Notes: generated by a model not told the origin, from the sequence alone. A DNA stretch of 20,242 nt from Bdellovibrionaceae bacterium UBA2466 (GCA_002342225.1 DDPO01000041.1:17656-37897), one strand, 5' to 3'; shown: positions 7,109 through 14,325, counted from the first letter of the stretch. A program made the numbers and translations.

Positions 7109-7585
7109 ATGGATAATCGCAAATCGAGAGATAAAGGCGACAAACAGATCATTGATCTTAATCATTATCGAAAAGAACGTGATGAAGAGAGACGTCGTGA
7201 ATATGAACGAGTTCTTTTTAATCGAATCTTGGGTGTGTATAGCTACGCGGAAATTTCTGGAAAAAGCTCACTTAACCATGTCGAGGTTCTCGATGTGAGT
7301 TTTTCAGGTCTCCGTTTTAGAGAGGACAAACCCGAACTGCCCTTACGAGTCGGTCAGAAGATAGCTTTGCGCTTTTATTTTACCCCGAGCTCCTATTTGA
7401 GAGTCGTCCTTAACGTAAAACGGGTAACGAAGTTCCAAGAAGAGGACCGTTCAGGTTATGACTATGGTTGTGAAATGGATACCGACACAAAATCTTCAGA
7501 AGTGCTTAAAGCTTTTGTGGGCTTTATGTACAAATATGCAGAAACTGCCTGTAACGACCAGAATCCCCCACCCAATTTTTATTAA
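7109..7585 (+). CDS. PilZ-domain protein (possible c-di-GMP receptor)
   Basis: A 158-residue cytoplasmic protein with a charged N-terminal helix (about residues 1-35, rich in R, K, D, E) and a PilZ-like beta-barrel. The DxSxxG motif of c-di-GMP binding is present as DVSFSG (Asp62-Gly67). The upstream arginine motif is irregular: YERVLFNR has arginines at 34 and 39, four residues apart rather than the canonical RxxxR spacing. The barrel continues through LRVGQKIALRFYF and YDYGCEMD. It may bind c-di-GMP with reduced affinity or a different geometry. Monocistronic, with its own promoter; convergent with the next gene at a 7-bp gap. Partner unknown. Confidence 0.75.
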   Translation: MDNRKSRDKGDKQIIDLNHYRKERDEERRREYERVLFNRILGVYSYAEISGKSSLNHVEVLDVSFSGLRFREDKPELPLRVGQKIALRFYFTPSSYLRVVLNVKRVTKFQEEDRSGYDYGCEMDTDTKSSEVLKAFVGFMYKYAETACNDQNPPPNFY

Positions 7586-7592
7586 ATCTCTT

Positions 7593-8255
7593 TTAGTGTT
7601 TTAATCCCGGCCAAACAGGGGATGGCATATCTACGTCATTGCAATAAGGGTAGAGAAACATTCCCAATCGATTGAGCTCTTTCAGCGTGAGCCCCCCTTC
7701 AGGAATAACAACTTCGACATTCAAATCCGCCCTAATTGGAAAAGATACCCTTCTAGCAGCTGCAGGTGCCTTGAATACAGCAGTCGGTTCCTGAGTAAGC
7801 GTAGCTTCTTCCATCACCGGCTGACTCTTCTGCTCAATGGGTTTCGAGGTTTTAATAGTTTTTTTGCTACGTTTTTGCACTTGAGAAGCAGCTTTTTTAT
7901 CATTTAGCTTTCTTTCCCATGCAAAAGGGTCATTGCTCCATGCCTTGTAGTCTTCCAAAGAACTTTTAACCCTCGACTTATACACTTTGAGTGTAGCTTC
8001 ATTGACCGATTTGCTTTTATTTCTAAAGCGATTAATCAAGAGGTCAAGGTTACTCAAAATGTATTCCAAATGATCTTCTTCTTCGTTGACCACTGAGAAC
8101 AGGTTGTGGCAAGCGGTCAATCTGCAATGAATAGCGTGTTCATCTAAAATTGATTTTTTCCCAACAAACTCCAAAAACTTTAAAACTTCTTCTGTGTCTC
8201 TGATCAGGGATAGTTGATTTCCCCCCTGAATAACCTTTACTTCTGCCTTATCCAT
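7593..8255 (-). CDS. Unrecognised cytoplasmic protein with a charged linker and a conserved-looking C-terminal module
   Basis: A 220-residue soluble protein without signal or membrane segments. Residues about 1-75 look helical; about 80-115 (TLKVYKSRVKSSLEDYKAW...) resemble the helical SAM-like core-binding fold of integrases, but no catalytic domain follows. A basic, low-complexity linker (about 120-165, KKAASQVQKRSKKTIKTSK) leads to a C-terminal module VSFPIRADLNVEVVIPEGGLTLKELNRLGMFLYPY, a pattern I associate with proteins of unknown function that pair a core-binding-like helical domain with an LTxxExxRL tail. The frame opens with TTG at 8279, but ATG at 8255 is chosen because GGAAGGG precedes it at proper spacing. 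Possibly DNA-binding; that is inference only. Confidence 0.6.
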   Translation of the reverse strand: MDKAEVKVIQGGNQLSLIRDTEEVLKFLEFVGKKSILDEHAIHCRLTACHNLFSVVNEEEDHLEYILSNLDLLINRFRNKSKSVNEATLKVYKSRVKSSLEDYKAWSNDPFAWERKLNDKKAASQVQKRSKKTIKTSKPIEQKSQPVMEEATLTQEPTAVFKAPAAARRVSFPIRADLNVEVVIPEGGLTLKELNRLGMFLYPYCNDVDMPSPVWPGLKH

Positions 8256-8321
8256 GCTGCCCTTCCCAAATGCTAACAAACTTCTGACGAAAAAATAAAA
8301 AACCTGTAACTAACCGAAAAG

Positions 8322-8350
8322 ACTCTAACTAATTCCGGATCAAGAGACAA
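8322..8350 (-). promoter_or_regulatory. Putative promoter of the unrecognised gene at 7593-8255
   Basis: On the minus strand, TTGTCT (8345-8350), a 17-bp spacer and TAGAGT (8322-8327) are positioned about 67 bp upstream of the ATG at 8255. The remaining gap up to 8417 contains a ten-T run (8360-8369) without a convincing stem. Confidence 0.4.
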
Positions 8351-8417
8351 GTCCTTGAATTTTTTTTTTGAGGGATCTGGAAAGCCTTGAAGATCGCTTT
8401 TCTTCAGCGAAATGGCG

Positions 8418-9188
8418 CTAAGTCAAGAGCTCTTGTGCAAATTCATTAAAGCCTTTACCACCTTCAGAATGAGTTACATAACGTGGATGAAACTTTAGTT
8501 TGTCCCAGAATAATTTGATGTTTGCTACACCAACGCTGTGAGGAAAAAACTGAAATAAGGGCTCATCATTCGGGGAATCTCCCGAGTAGAGAACATTTTC
8601 TTTTGTGATATTTCTATTTTTCCCCTCGGTGTTGAGTAAAAACTCACAGGCGGTGACTTTGGTGTGTTGGCCGCACCAATAGTTGATGTGAATCGATGAT
8701 AACTTCGCAGTTACTCCTGACTTTGAGCTTAAAAAAGCGAGAATTTTCTCAACTTGAGTTGCAGACAAGTGGGGAGGCTCTTCTATAAAATCTATAGCGT
8801 AGTCGTACAAGCGATATGGTTGATCGGTAGAAAGTTTAGCTTGAGGAATCTCTTTTTTTATCTCTTGAAACAAGTCTTCCAAAACTTTTCGTTCTTCCTC
8901 GAGGTTTTTATCGCTGGCCAATCGAGTAGTTTCAATTTTGGTTCCTCTTTTGATCATGACTCCCGCGCCATTTTCAAAAACCATCGCATCAATGGGTAGA
9001 ATCCTCATCAAGCAATCTGCCCAACCAGCTGGTCGTCCAGAAATTAAAGCCAACCAAAGGCCCTTTTCCTTCAACGCTTCCAGCGTTTTAAGAGTCTCTG
9101 AGTTCAGCAGAGATTGGTGTGTTAAAGTGTCATCAAAGTCGCTGAAAACTGCTTTGATTTGGGGTTTCAATTGGGGAGGGAGAATCAA
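8418..9188 (-). CDS. HAD-superfamily sugar-phosphatase-like hydrolase (HAD-IIB type)
   Basis: A 256-residue cytoplasmic HAD phosphatase. Motif I is SDFDDTLT (nucleophile Asp17, acid/base Asp19), motif II is ISGRP (Ser50), motif III is probably Lys177 in GQHTKVTA, and motif IV is SGDSPNDEPLF (Asp204, Asp208). The cap lies between motifs II and III, as in Cof-type and sugar-phosphate phosphatases (trehalose-, sucrose- or mannosyl-glycerate-phosphate phosphatases). Substrate cannot be assigned. The start is TTG at 9188, overlapping the TetR stop as TTGA, with AAAGG eight bases upstream, so it is translationally coupled to the regulator. Confidence 0.85.
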   Translation of the reverse strand: MILPPQLKPQIKAVFSDFDDTLTHQSLLNSETLKTLEALKEKGLWLALISGRPAGWADCLMRILPIDAMVFENGAGVMIKRGTKIETTRLASDKNLEEERKVLEDLFQEIKKEIPQAKLSTDQPYRLYDYAIDFIEEPPHLSATQVEKILAFLSSKSGVTAKLSSIHINYWCGQHTKVTACEFLLNTEGKNRNITKENVLYSGDSPNDEPLFQFFPHSVGVANIKLFWDKLKFHPRYVTHSEGGKGFNEFAQELLT

Positions 9189-9886
9189 AGGTCTGGCCTT
9201 TCATCAAAAAAAACTCTTTTGTCTTCTTTGGGTTGAGAAGTAGATTCATTTTTTGCAATTCCAACCATCACTTGGTGAACTACTTGGGTGATGAAATCTT
9301 CTCGACTAAAAGCAAAAAGATGGCCTCGTCCAGAACCGTCAAAAATCTTGTGGCAACCCAATAAAATACCCCAAAGGAGAAAAACAACTTGAAGAGCTTC
9401 ATCTTCATTTTTTGCACGAAACTCTGCAGATTCCACAATGAAAGTTTTAAGTTTGTCGAGACTTCCTAAAGTAACGCTCATCAAGCGAGTTAGAGTCGAG
9501 CCTTGAATTTGAACCTGTTTTAATCCTTTATAGGAATATAAAAGCATGTCGAAATATTCCCCGTAGGGTGAGTAAAAATCAAAAAAGGCCTTAGCGATAT
9601 CAGTGAGTACCGCTTGTGCCGAACTTTTCTTACGGCCCGACTTCTTCAAAGTCGATTCCAAATTTTTGTCAAACTGCTCAGCTCCTTTGAGTGCGAGCGA
9701 AGCGAACATGTCTTCTTTCGATTGAAAATAGCGGTAGATGAGACCTACCGAGATCTCGGCTTCCTTGGCGACATCCTGTAAAGTCGTATTTAGAAAACCC
9801 TTAGATTCAAAAACTCTCCGGGCAGCTTCAAGAATATCTTGGGAACGCTGGAGCTTTTCTCTTTCTTTTCGCTCTTTTACACCCAT
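9185..9886 (-). CDS. TetR/AcrR-family transcriptional regulator
   Basis: A 233-residue regulator. The N-terminal helix-turn-helix domain is typical: ILEAARRVFESKGFLNTTLQDVAKEAEISVGLIYRYFQSKEDMF (about residues 14-58). The C-terminal ligand-binding domain (about 70-215) is variable; it contains a hydrophobic helix VVFLLWGILLG. The frame opens with TTG at 9895, but ATG at 9886 is preferred because GAGG lies eight bases upstream. It is coupled to the HAD gene downstream and divergent from the sphingolipid operon, the usual place for a TetR target. Candidate operators are at 9995-10009 and 10052-10068. Many TetR proteins near lipid genes sense acyl-CoA or fatty acids; here that is inference. Confidence 0.9.
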   Translation of the reverse strand: MGVKERKEREKLQRSQDILEAARRVFESKGFLNTTLQDVAKEAEISVGLIYRYFQSKEDMFASLALKGAEQFDKNLESTLKKSGRKKSSAQAVLTDIAKAFFDFYSPYGEYFDMLLYSYKGLKQVQIQGSTLTRLMSVTLGSLDKLKTFIVESAEFRAKNEDEALQVVFLLWGILLGCHKIFDGSGRGHLFAFSREDFITQVVHQVMVGIAKNESTSQPKEDKRVFFDERPDL

Positions 9887-9950
9887 TTTTAGCAACCTCG
9901 TCTTTTATCTTTCTCGCATTTTCCAAATATGCTACACCAAGGGTCGCAAG

Positions 9951-9979
9951 AGAATAGTCCTGAGCCCACGGGTTTTCAA
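9951..9979 (-). promoter_or_regulatory. Putative promoter of the TetR/HAD operon
   Basis: On the minus strand, TTGAAA (9974-9979), an exact 17-bp spacer and TATTCT (9951-9956) form a good sigma70-type promoter about 65 bp upstream of the TetR ATG. Confidence 0.5.
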
Positions 9980-9994
9980 GAAGTTAAAATTCTC

Positions 9995-10009
9995 ATTCAA
10001 TAAATGAAT
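9995..10009. promoter_or_regulatory. Inverted repeat between the divergent TetR and spt promoters
   Basis: ATTCA-ATAAA-TGAAT is a 15-bp interrupted palindrome, just upstream of the -35 box of the tetR promoter. Size and location fit a TetR-family operator, but nothing shows binding. Confidence 0.35.
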
Positions 10010-10049
10010 CGGGTTCAAAAATAAAACGCGTTTCATGTAAGCTATTGAA

Positions 10050-10078
10050 TTGACCCAGTTTTTGGGTCGTTGGAGAAT
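10050..10078 (+). promoter_or_regulatory. Putative promoter of the sphingolipid operon
   Basis: TTGACC (10050-10055), a 17-bp spacer and GAGAAT (10073-10078) form a sigma70-type promoter, with a leader of about 55 nt to the spt ATG. Confidence 0.4.
10052..10068. promoter_or_regulatory. 17-bp palindrome across the -35 region, candidate TetR operator
   Basis: GACCCA-GTTTT-TGGGTC is a perfect 6-bp inverted repeat with a 5-bp centre. It covers most of the -35 box and the spacer of the proposed spt promoter, where a bound repressor would block RNA polymerase. The divergent TetR gene is the natural candidate. As RNA it would be a short hairpin without a T-tract, so it is not a terminator. Confidence 0.4.
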
Positions 10079-10139
10079 GAAGTTATGGGGGAAAAGTTGG
10101 GGGGAGTTGTTACAAAGCGAATGATGAAAGGGCAGGAAA

Positions 10140-11540
10140 ATGGAAACTAAAAATCAGACCACTACCAAGGGCCATACCCATGGTCACACGAATGGCAACG
10201 GGCACTCCAATGGCATCTCCTTGAGCAACGCGACCCATAAAGATATTTTTACAAAGTGCTACGAATTTAACCAACACACTAAAGCTCAGTCTTTAGGTTT
10301 GTATCCCTATTTCAGAAGAATTGATGCCACTATGGGCAACACTGTCGTTTGCCGTGGCGAAACGAAGATCATGATCGGGTCGAATAACTACTTGGGACTC
10401 GCCCAAGATGAGAGAGTGGTGGAAGCTGCGATTGAAGCGACTCGTAAATATGGTTCCGGTTGCACCGGTTCCAGATTTTTAAATGGCAACATCGGACTTC
10501 ATGAAGAGCTTGAAGAGGCATTAGCTAAATTCTTAAAAAGAGAATCGGTACTTCTTTTTTCAACTGGATTTTTTGCGAATCAAGGTGCTTTGACGGCGTT
10601 GCTTGAAGATAACGATGCCATTCTGTGTGACCGAGAAAATCATGCAAGTATCATTGATGGTTGCAAAGCGTCTCCGGCCAAAACAATTCCATTTGCTCAC
10701 AATTCTGCCGATGCCCTTCGTAGACGACTGAAGCGACTGCCTGAGACAGCTGGAAAATTTTTAGTCGTGGACGGTGTTTTCAGTATGTCGGGAGATATTG
10801 TTGATTTACCGGCGATGCAAAAAGTAGCCAAAGAGTACGGCTGCCGCGTTTATGTAGACGAAGCTCATGCTCTGGGAGTTTTGGGACCCAAAGGCGAGGG
10901 GACTGTTCATCATTTTGGTTTGAATTCAGAAGTTGATCTGATGATGGGAACTTTCTCTAAATCACTGGGCTCCATGGGCGGATTTCTTGCGGGCTCAAAG
11001 CCAGTTATAGAATATCTTAGACACAAAGCCCGTTGTTTTATGTTTACAGCATCTCTTGCTCCGGCCGTCACTGGTGGGGTTTTAAAATCTCTTCAATTGA
11101 TGCAAGAAGAGCCCGAGAGAATTGAAAAGCTGTGGAAAAACACTCGTAAAATGCACGAAGGATTTAAGTCTTTGGGCTTCAATATCGGAACGACTCAAAC
11201 GCCAGTAGTGCCTATTCTTGTTGGCTCTGAGATCAAAGCACTTCATTTTGCCCAAAAGCTATTTGAAGCAGGAATCTTTGCAACACCTGCAGTTTTCCCT
11301 GCTGTTCGATATGGTGAAGCTATTATCAGAACCAGTTACATGGCCACTCACACCGATGATGAGTTAGATTACGTATTGGAAACTTTTGCCAAAATAGGCA
11401 AAGAGCTTGGAATTTTTGAGGACAGCGCTTATCTTGGTGGTGGGAAAAGAAGGTCAAGCAATGGTTACGATTTCGACGTGCAAGACGAAAACGAGTCTCA
11501 AGCTCTTCGAGAAGATTCCAGAAATTCTCCACAAGCATGA
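10140..11540 (+). CDS. spt: Serine palmitoyltransferase (alpha-oxoamine synthase), first step of sphingolipid synthesis
   Basis: A 466-residue PLP enzyme of the alpha-oxoamine synthase family, expected to condense L-serine with a fatty acyl thioester to 3-ketosphinganine in the cytoplasm. The PLP lysine is Lys274 in TFSKSLGSMGG; His168 (ENHAS), Asp240 and His243 (VDEAHALG) fit the cofactor-stacking and binding positions. These four keep the spacing of the Sphingomonas enzyme as I recall it. The first 30 residues are an unusual His/Gly/Asn-rich tail (GHTHGHTNGNGHSNG), and the C-terminus extends about 45 residues beyond the core. Alternatives within the family (BioF, KBL, CqsA) are less likely because acyltransferase and reductase genes of ceramide synthesis follow. 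ATG at 10140 is preceded by AAAGGGCAGGA. The last 80 bases overlap the next gene. Confidence 0.88.
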   Translation: METKNQTTTKGHTHGHTNGNGHSNGISLSNATHKDIFTKCYEFNQHTKAQSLGLYPYFRRIDATMGNTVVCRGETKIMIGSNNYLGLAQDERVVEAAIEATRKYGSGCTGSRFLNGNIGLHEELEEALAKFLKRESVLLFSTGFFANQGALTALLEDNDAILCDRENHASIIDGCKASPAKTIPFAHNSADALRRRLKRLPETAGKFLVVDGVFSMSGDIVDLPAMQKVAKEYGCRVYVDEAHALGVLGPKGEGTVHHFGLNSEVDLMMGTFSKSLGSMGGFLAGSKPVIEYLRHKARCFMFTASLAPAVTGGVLKSLQLMQEEPERIEKLWKNTRKMHEGFKSLGFNIGTTQTPVVPILVGSEIKALHFAQKLFEAGIFATPAVFPAVRYGEAIIRTSYMATHTDDELDYVLETFAKIGKELGIFEDSAYLGGGKRRSSNGYDFDVQDENESQALREDSRNSPQA

Positions 11541-12573
11541 TCCGTACTACACTCCTCCCTTTCCGGGGAGTATAGTTAAACTTATCGGTCCTAAATCTCC
11601 TTTCTATAAGCATGGAGATTTGGTTGCGATGATAGCTTTTCGAGATGGGAAACCCGTCGGCAGAATCGCCGCCATCGAAAATCGTTCTCACAATGAATTT
11701 TATCAAGACAAAGTGGGGTTTTTTGGATTTTTTGATGCCATAGATGACACTACTGTAGCTAAAGCGCTCGTTTCTTCAGCCGAAGAAGAGCTCAAGCATC
11801 GGGGACTTACCTCCATGAGAGGCCCTTACAATCCGACCGTTAATGATGAATGCGGTCTATTAGTTGAAGGCTTTGAATCAGCCCCCATGATTATGATGCC
11901 CTATAATCCCTCCTATTACTTACCGTTGTATAGTGAAGTCGGTCTTAGAGGTGTCCGTGATCTTCATGCTTATTACATTTCAAATCAGGTTCAGATTCCT
12001 GAAAAATTAAATCGTGTGGTAGAGCGTTTTAACAAGTCCAGCAAAGTCAATATACGTCCCATTGAGATGAAGAATCTGAAATCTGAGTTAAAGATTATTC
12101 ATAGTCTCTACAATGCGACACTGAATCGCAACTGGGGATTTATCCCCTTGGCTCTTGAGGATCTCGAATTTGCTGCAAATGATCTAAAAGCTTTCGTCGA
12201 GCCAGAACATGTGCTGATTGCAGAAAAAGATGGAGAGCCCGTGGGCTTTTCAATGCTCTTACCGAATATCAATGAACTCATGTGGAAAGTTAGAAAGTCT
12301 TCCGCTTTAGGCAAGATGACCAAATTCATTTGGCATCTAAAGATGAACCCACCCAAAGAGGGTAGGCTTGCAGTGTTGGGAGTGAAACCTGAATTTCAAG
12401 CCTCGGGAGTTGCACCAGTTTTTTATTTGGAAGCTATTCGGCGTGGTGGAAAGAGATTTTTAGGGGCTGAGTGCTCTTGGATAGAAGAGAGTAATACGCC
12501 TATGATGCGTTCGTTAGAGTTGCTAGGAGCTAAGCGCTATAAAAACTATCGCGTCTTCGAAAAGCCTTTATGA
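11461..12573 (+). CDS. bcerS: YghO/bCerS-like GNAT-type acyltransferase, probable bacterial ceramide synthase
   Basis: A 370-residue protein of the YghO family, which includes the bacterial ceramide synthase bCerS of Caulobacter. Family blocks are visible: an N-terminal DPYYTPPFPG with SPFYKHG (27-52), GKPVGRIAAIENR (63-75), SMRGPYNPTVNDECGLLVEGFES (118-140) with MMPYNPSYY, and a C-terminal GNAT-like half: GEPVGFSMLLPNINE, RLAVLGVKPEFQASGVAPVFYLEAI, then ECSWIEESNTPMMRSLELLGAKRYKNYRVFEKPL. The predicted reaction is N-acylation of the long-chain base, in bacteria thought to precede ketone reduction. The frame extends upstream to 11407, but ATG at 11461 has AGAAGG at proper spacing and matches the family N-terminus. 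It overlaps spt by 80 bp and the next gene by ATGA. Confidence 0.83.
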   Translation: MVTISTCKTKTSLKLFEKIPEILHKHDPYYTPPFPGSIVKLIGPKSPFYKHGDLVAMIAFRDGKPVGRIAAIENRSHNEFYQDKVGFFGFFDAIDDTTVAKALVSSAEEELKHRGLTSMRGPYNPTVNDECGLLVEGFESAPMIMMPYNPSYYLPLYSEVGLRGVRDLHAYYISNQVQIPEKLNRVVERFNKSSKVNIRPIEMKNLKSELKIIHSLYNATLNRNWGFIPLALEDLEFAANDLKAFVEPEHVLIAEKDGEPVGFSMLLPNINELMWKVRKSSALGKMTKFIWHLKMNPPKEGRLAVLGVKPEFQASGVAPVFYLEAIRRGGKRFLGAECSWIEESNTPMMRSLELLGAKRYKNYRVFEKPL

Positions 12574-13577
12574 AGTTGTTACTAACTGGCTCTACAGGAT
12601 TTGTTGGTAGAAATCTTTTACTCGAGCTTCTAAAAAGAAAAACTTACGAAAGGATCTATCTTCCTGTTCGCAGCGAATTCAAATTACGAGATCAATTAAG
12701 AAAAGAGGGAATATCAGAGTTTCCGTCTGAATTGAATCCTCTTACGATGGAGGCTCCTAAATGGGACTTTAGTCAGCTAAAGGACATCGATCATGTTGTC
12801 CATAGCGCTGGCGTCTTATCGGGAAGTTCCTTGGAGAATTATAGTAAAACGAACACTGAGGGAACTCTAAAGCTCATGCGAACCCTCTCGAGTCCCAAAA
12901 AATTTGTAATTCTTTCGTCACAAGCTGCAAGCGGTCCCTGTGGAGAGACACAGCTTTGCAAGACAGAGTCGGATCAGGACAGCCCTGTCACTTGGTATGG
13001 AGCCTCAAAGCTTGAAATGGAAAATGAAGTGGAAAGAGAGTTCTCGGAGAAAGGATATGTTTTCTTACGTCCCCCGATGATTTTAGGACCTAGAGACACG
13101 GCTACGTTACCTCTATTTCAAATGGCGGGTGGGCCCGTTCAATTCAAGCCAGGTTTCAAGGATAAAACCTATAGTTTTGTTGCGGTTCATGATTTGGTTG
13201 GAGCGATATTGAACGTATTGGATTCTTCCGTTGAACTAGCTGGTTTGAAGCCAAGAAAGTTTTTTGTGGCGTCGCAAGAGACTATTACCGACGTCGAACT
13301 CATTAAAACTGCGACCGAAGTCATGCAACGCCCAAGTCGTTTAGTAAAGATTCCCCAGCCTATTATTTGGGGTGTTTCACAAGTCGTAGGAAACATTCCC
13401 TCTCTGAGCAAAGCCATTCCAAATCTCTCAAAAGATCGGGCAAAAGAGATTTGGCCTGATAAGTGGGTCATCTCACCTAAAAAATTTGAAGAAGCCTTTG
13501 AATGGAAAGCTAATATCGGTCTTCGACGAGCTCTCGAAGAAACTTTGGATTGGTACGTGAAGTCGGGTGATTTGTGA
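12570..13577 (+). CDS. cerR: CerR-like NAD(P)-dependent reductase of ceramide synthesis (extended SDR)
   Basis: A 335-residue extended short-chain dehydrogenase. The nucleotide-binding motif is TGSTGFVG (6-13), the catalytic serine lies in ILSSQAASGP (Ser116/117) and the active pair is Tyr143 and Lys147 in WYGASK. RPPMILGPRD follows, as in NAD-dependent epimerase-like proteins. In Caulobacter an SDR of this type, CerR, reduces the 3-keto group of the acylated long-chain base, and its gene clusters with spt. Here it follows the bCerS-like gene directly with an ATGA overlap, so the trio is probably translationally coupled. On sequence alone it could be any sugar epimerase-like SDR; the assignment depends on context. 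Confidence 0.8.
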   Translation: MKLLLTGSTGFVGRNLLLELLKRKTYERIYLPVRSEFKLRDQLRKEGISEFPSELNPLTMEAPKWDFSQLKDIDHVVHSAGVLSGSSLENYSKTNTEGTLKLMRTLSSPKKFVILSSQAASGPCGETQLCKTESDQDSPVTWYGASKLEMENEVEREFSEKGYVFLRPPMILGPRDTATLPLFQMAGGPVQFKPGFKDKTYSFVAVHDLVGAILNVLDSSVELAGLKPRKFFVASQETITDVELIKTATEVMQRPSRLVKIPQPIIWGVSQVVGNIPSLSKAIPNLSKDRAKEIWPDKWVISPKKFEEAFEWKANIGLRRALEETLDWYVKSGDL

Positions 13578-13579
13578 TG

Positions 13580-13588
13580 TGTTATACT
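13580..13588 (+). promoter_or_regulatory. Extended -10 element upstream of the M15 peptidase gene
   Basis: TGT-TATACT at 13580-13588 is an extended -10 motif with no recognisable -35, beginning 3 bases after the cerR stop. Transcription would begin about 13595-13596, at the GTG of codon 3 of the next gene, so a leaderless transcript is possible. Confidence 0.35.
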
Positions 13589-13589
13589 A

Positions 13590-14273
13590 TTGAGCGTGAC
13601 CGAAGATCTTAAAATCCTCACCGGCCAGACCCAAGACCACATTGAGTGGTTAGAGCCCAAAATTGGAATTCACATAGAAATCGCTTATCCGCTAAATGAA
13701 CTTACCCAAGCGGCACGGAATGCAGGATATGAGCTTGCTATTGCTAGCGGATATCGAAGTTTCGAGTCTCAGCTCGGGATTTGGAATGGAAAAGCGACTG
13801 GAACGCGTCCCATTCTTGATGAAGATGGAAAACGTTTAGATATTTCAAGAATGGCTCCTGAAGATATAGTATTTTCTATTCTTCGTTGGTCCGCTTTACC
13901 GGGACTTAGTCGACATCATTGGGGGACTGACCTCGATGTTTTTGATAAGCGTACTTTGCCTAAAGACTACAAACTTCAACTCATTCCTGAAGAATTTGAA
14001 GGGAAGGGATACTTTGCACCCCTTCATGATTGGCTAGATAAAAATCTTTCTCGCTTTGGTTTTTCTCGTCCTTATGAAAAAGATCTCGGAGGAGTGAGTC
14101 CTGAACGGTGGCACATTAGTTATTCACCGTTGGCACAGCAATACTGGAAAAGTTTGACGATAGATCACATTAGAAAAGTTTTAAGCGCCATTGAATTTGA
14201 ATTAAAACCTCAAGTAGAAATGGCTTTGCCTGAGATTTATGAAAGGTTTTTTAAGCGAATATCATCGGTGTAA
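13590..14273 (+). CDS. M15-family D,D-carboxypeptidase/VanY-like zinc peptidase
   Basis: A 227-residue zinc peptidase of the M15B (VanY) type, which trims D-Ala from peptidoglycan stem peptides. SGYRSFESQ is at 53-61; the SxHxxGxDxD motif SRHHWGTDLD gives zinc ligands His109 and Asp116; PERWH supplies catalytic Glu172 and third ligand His175. The active site is intact. No signal peptide or membrane anchor is visible, which is odd for an enzyme acting on cell wall: it may be exported by another route, act on cytoplasmic muropeptides, or have a wrongly chosen start. The given start is TTG at 13590; GTG at 13596 is an alternative that fits a leaderless transcript. It follows cerR by 12 bp and may also be read from the sphingolipid operon. 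Confidence 0.82.
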   Translation: MSVTEDLKILTGQTQDHIEWLEPKIGIHIEIAYPLNELTQAARNAGYELAIASGYRSFESQLGIWNGKATGTRPILDEDGKRLDISRMAPEDIVFSILRWSALPGLSRHHWGTDLDVFDKRTLPKDYKLQLIPEEFEGKGYFAPLHDWLDKNLSRFGFSRPYEKDLGGVSPERWHISYSPLAQQYWKSLTIDHIRKVLSAIEFELKPQVEMALPEIYERFFKRISSV

Positions 14274-14302
14274 GTCTTTGTAATTATTGATATAAGCGAA
14301 AA

Positions 14303-14315
14303 TTGTCAGTGACAA
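14303..14315. promoter_or_regulatory. 13-bp perfect palindrome upstream of the YcaO-like gene promoter
   Basis: TTGTCA-G-TGACAA is perfectly symmetric and ends 10 bp before the proposed -35 box of the YcaO-like gene. It could be an activator or repressor site; no regulator gene is adjacent to suggest which. Confidence 0.35.
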
Positions 14316-14325
14316 ATCTTGCCTC

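Noticed and set aside
8345..8370. Ten-T run as a terminator
   Set aside because: Only a 4-bp stem (CAAG/CTTG) precedes it on the plus strand, and no plus-strand gene ends nearby. On the minus strand it reads as A's.
10052..10068. Terminator or attenuator hairpin in the spt leader
   Set aside because: There is no T-tract, and the proposed transcription start lies downstream of it; an operator is more likely.
10121..10139. ATGATG just upstream of spt as an earlier start
   Set aside because: Both ATGs are out of frame with spt.
11326..11706. 126-codon minus-strand frame over the spt/bCerS junction
   Set aside because: Antisense to two well-supported genes, with no recognisable domain.
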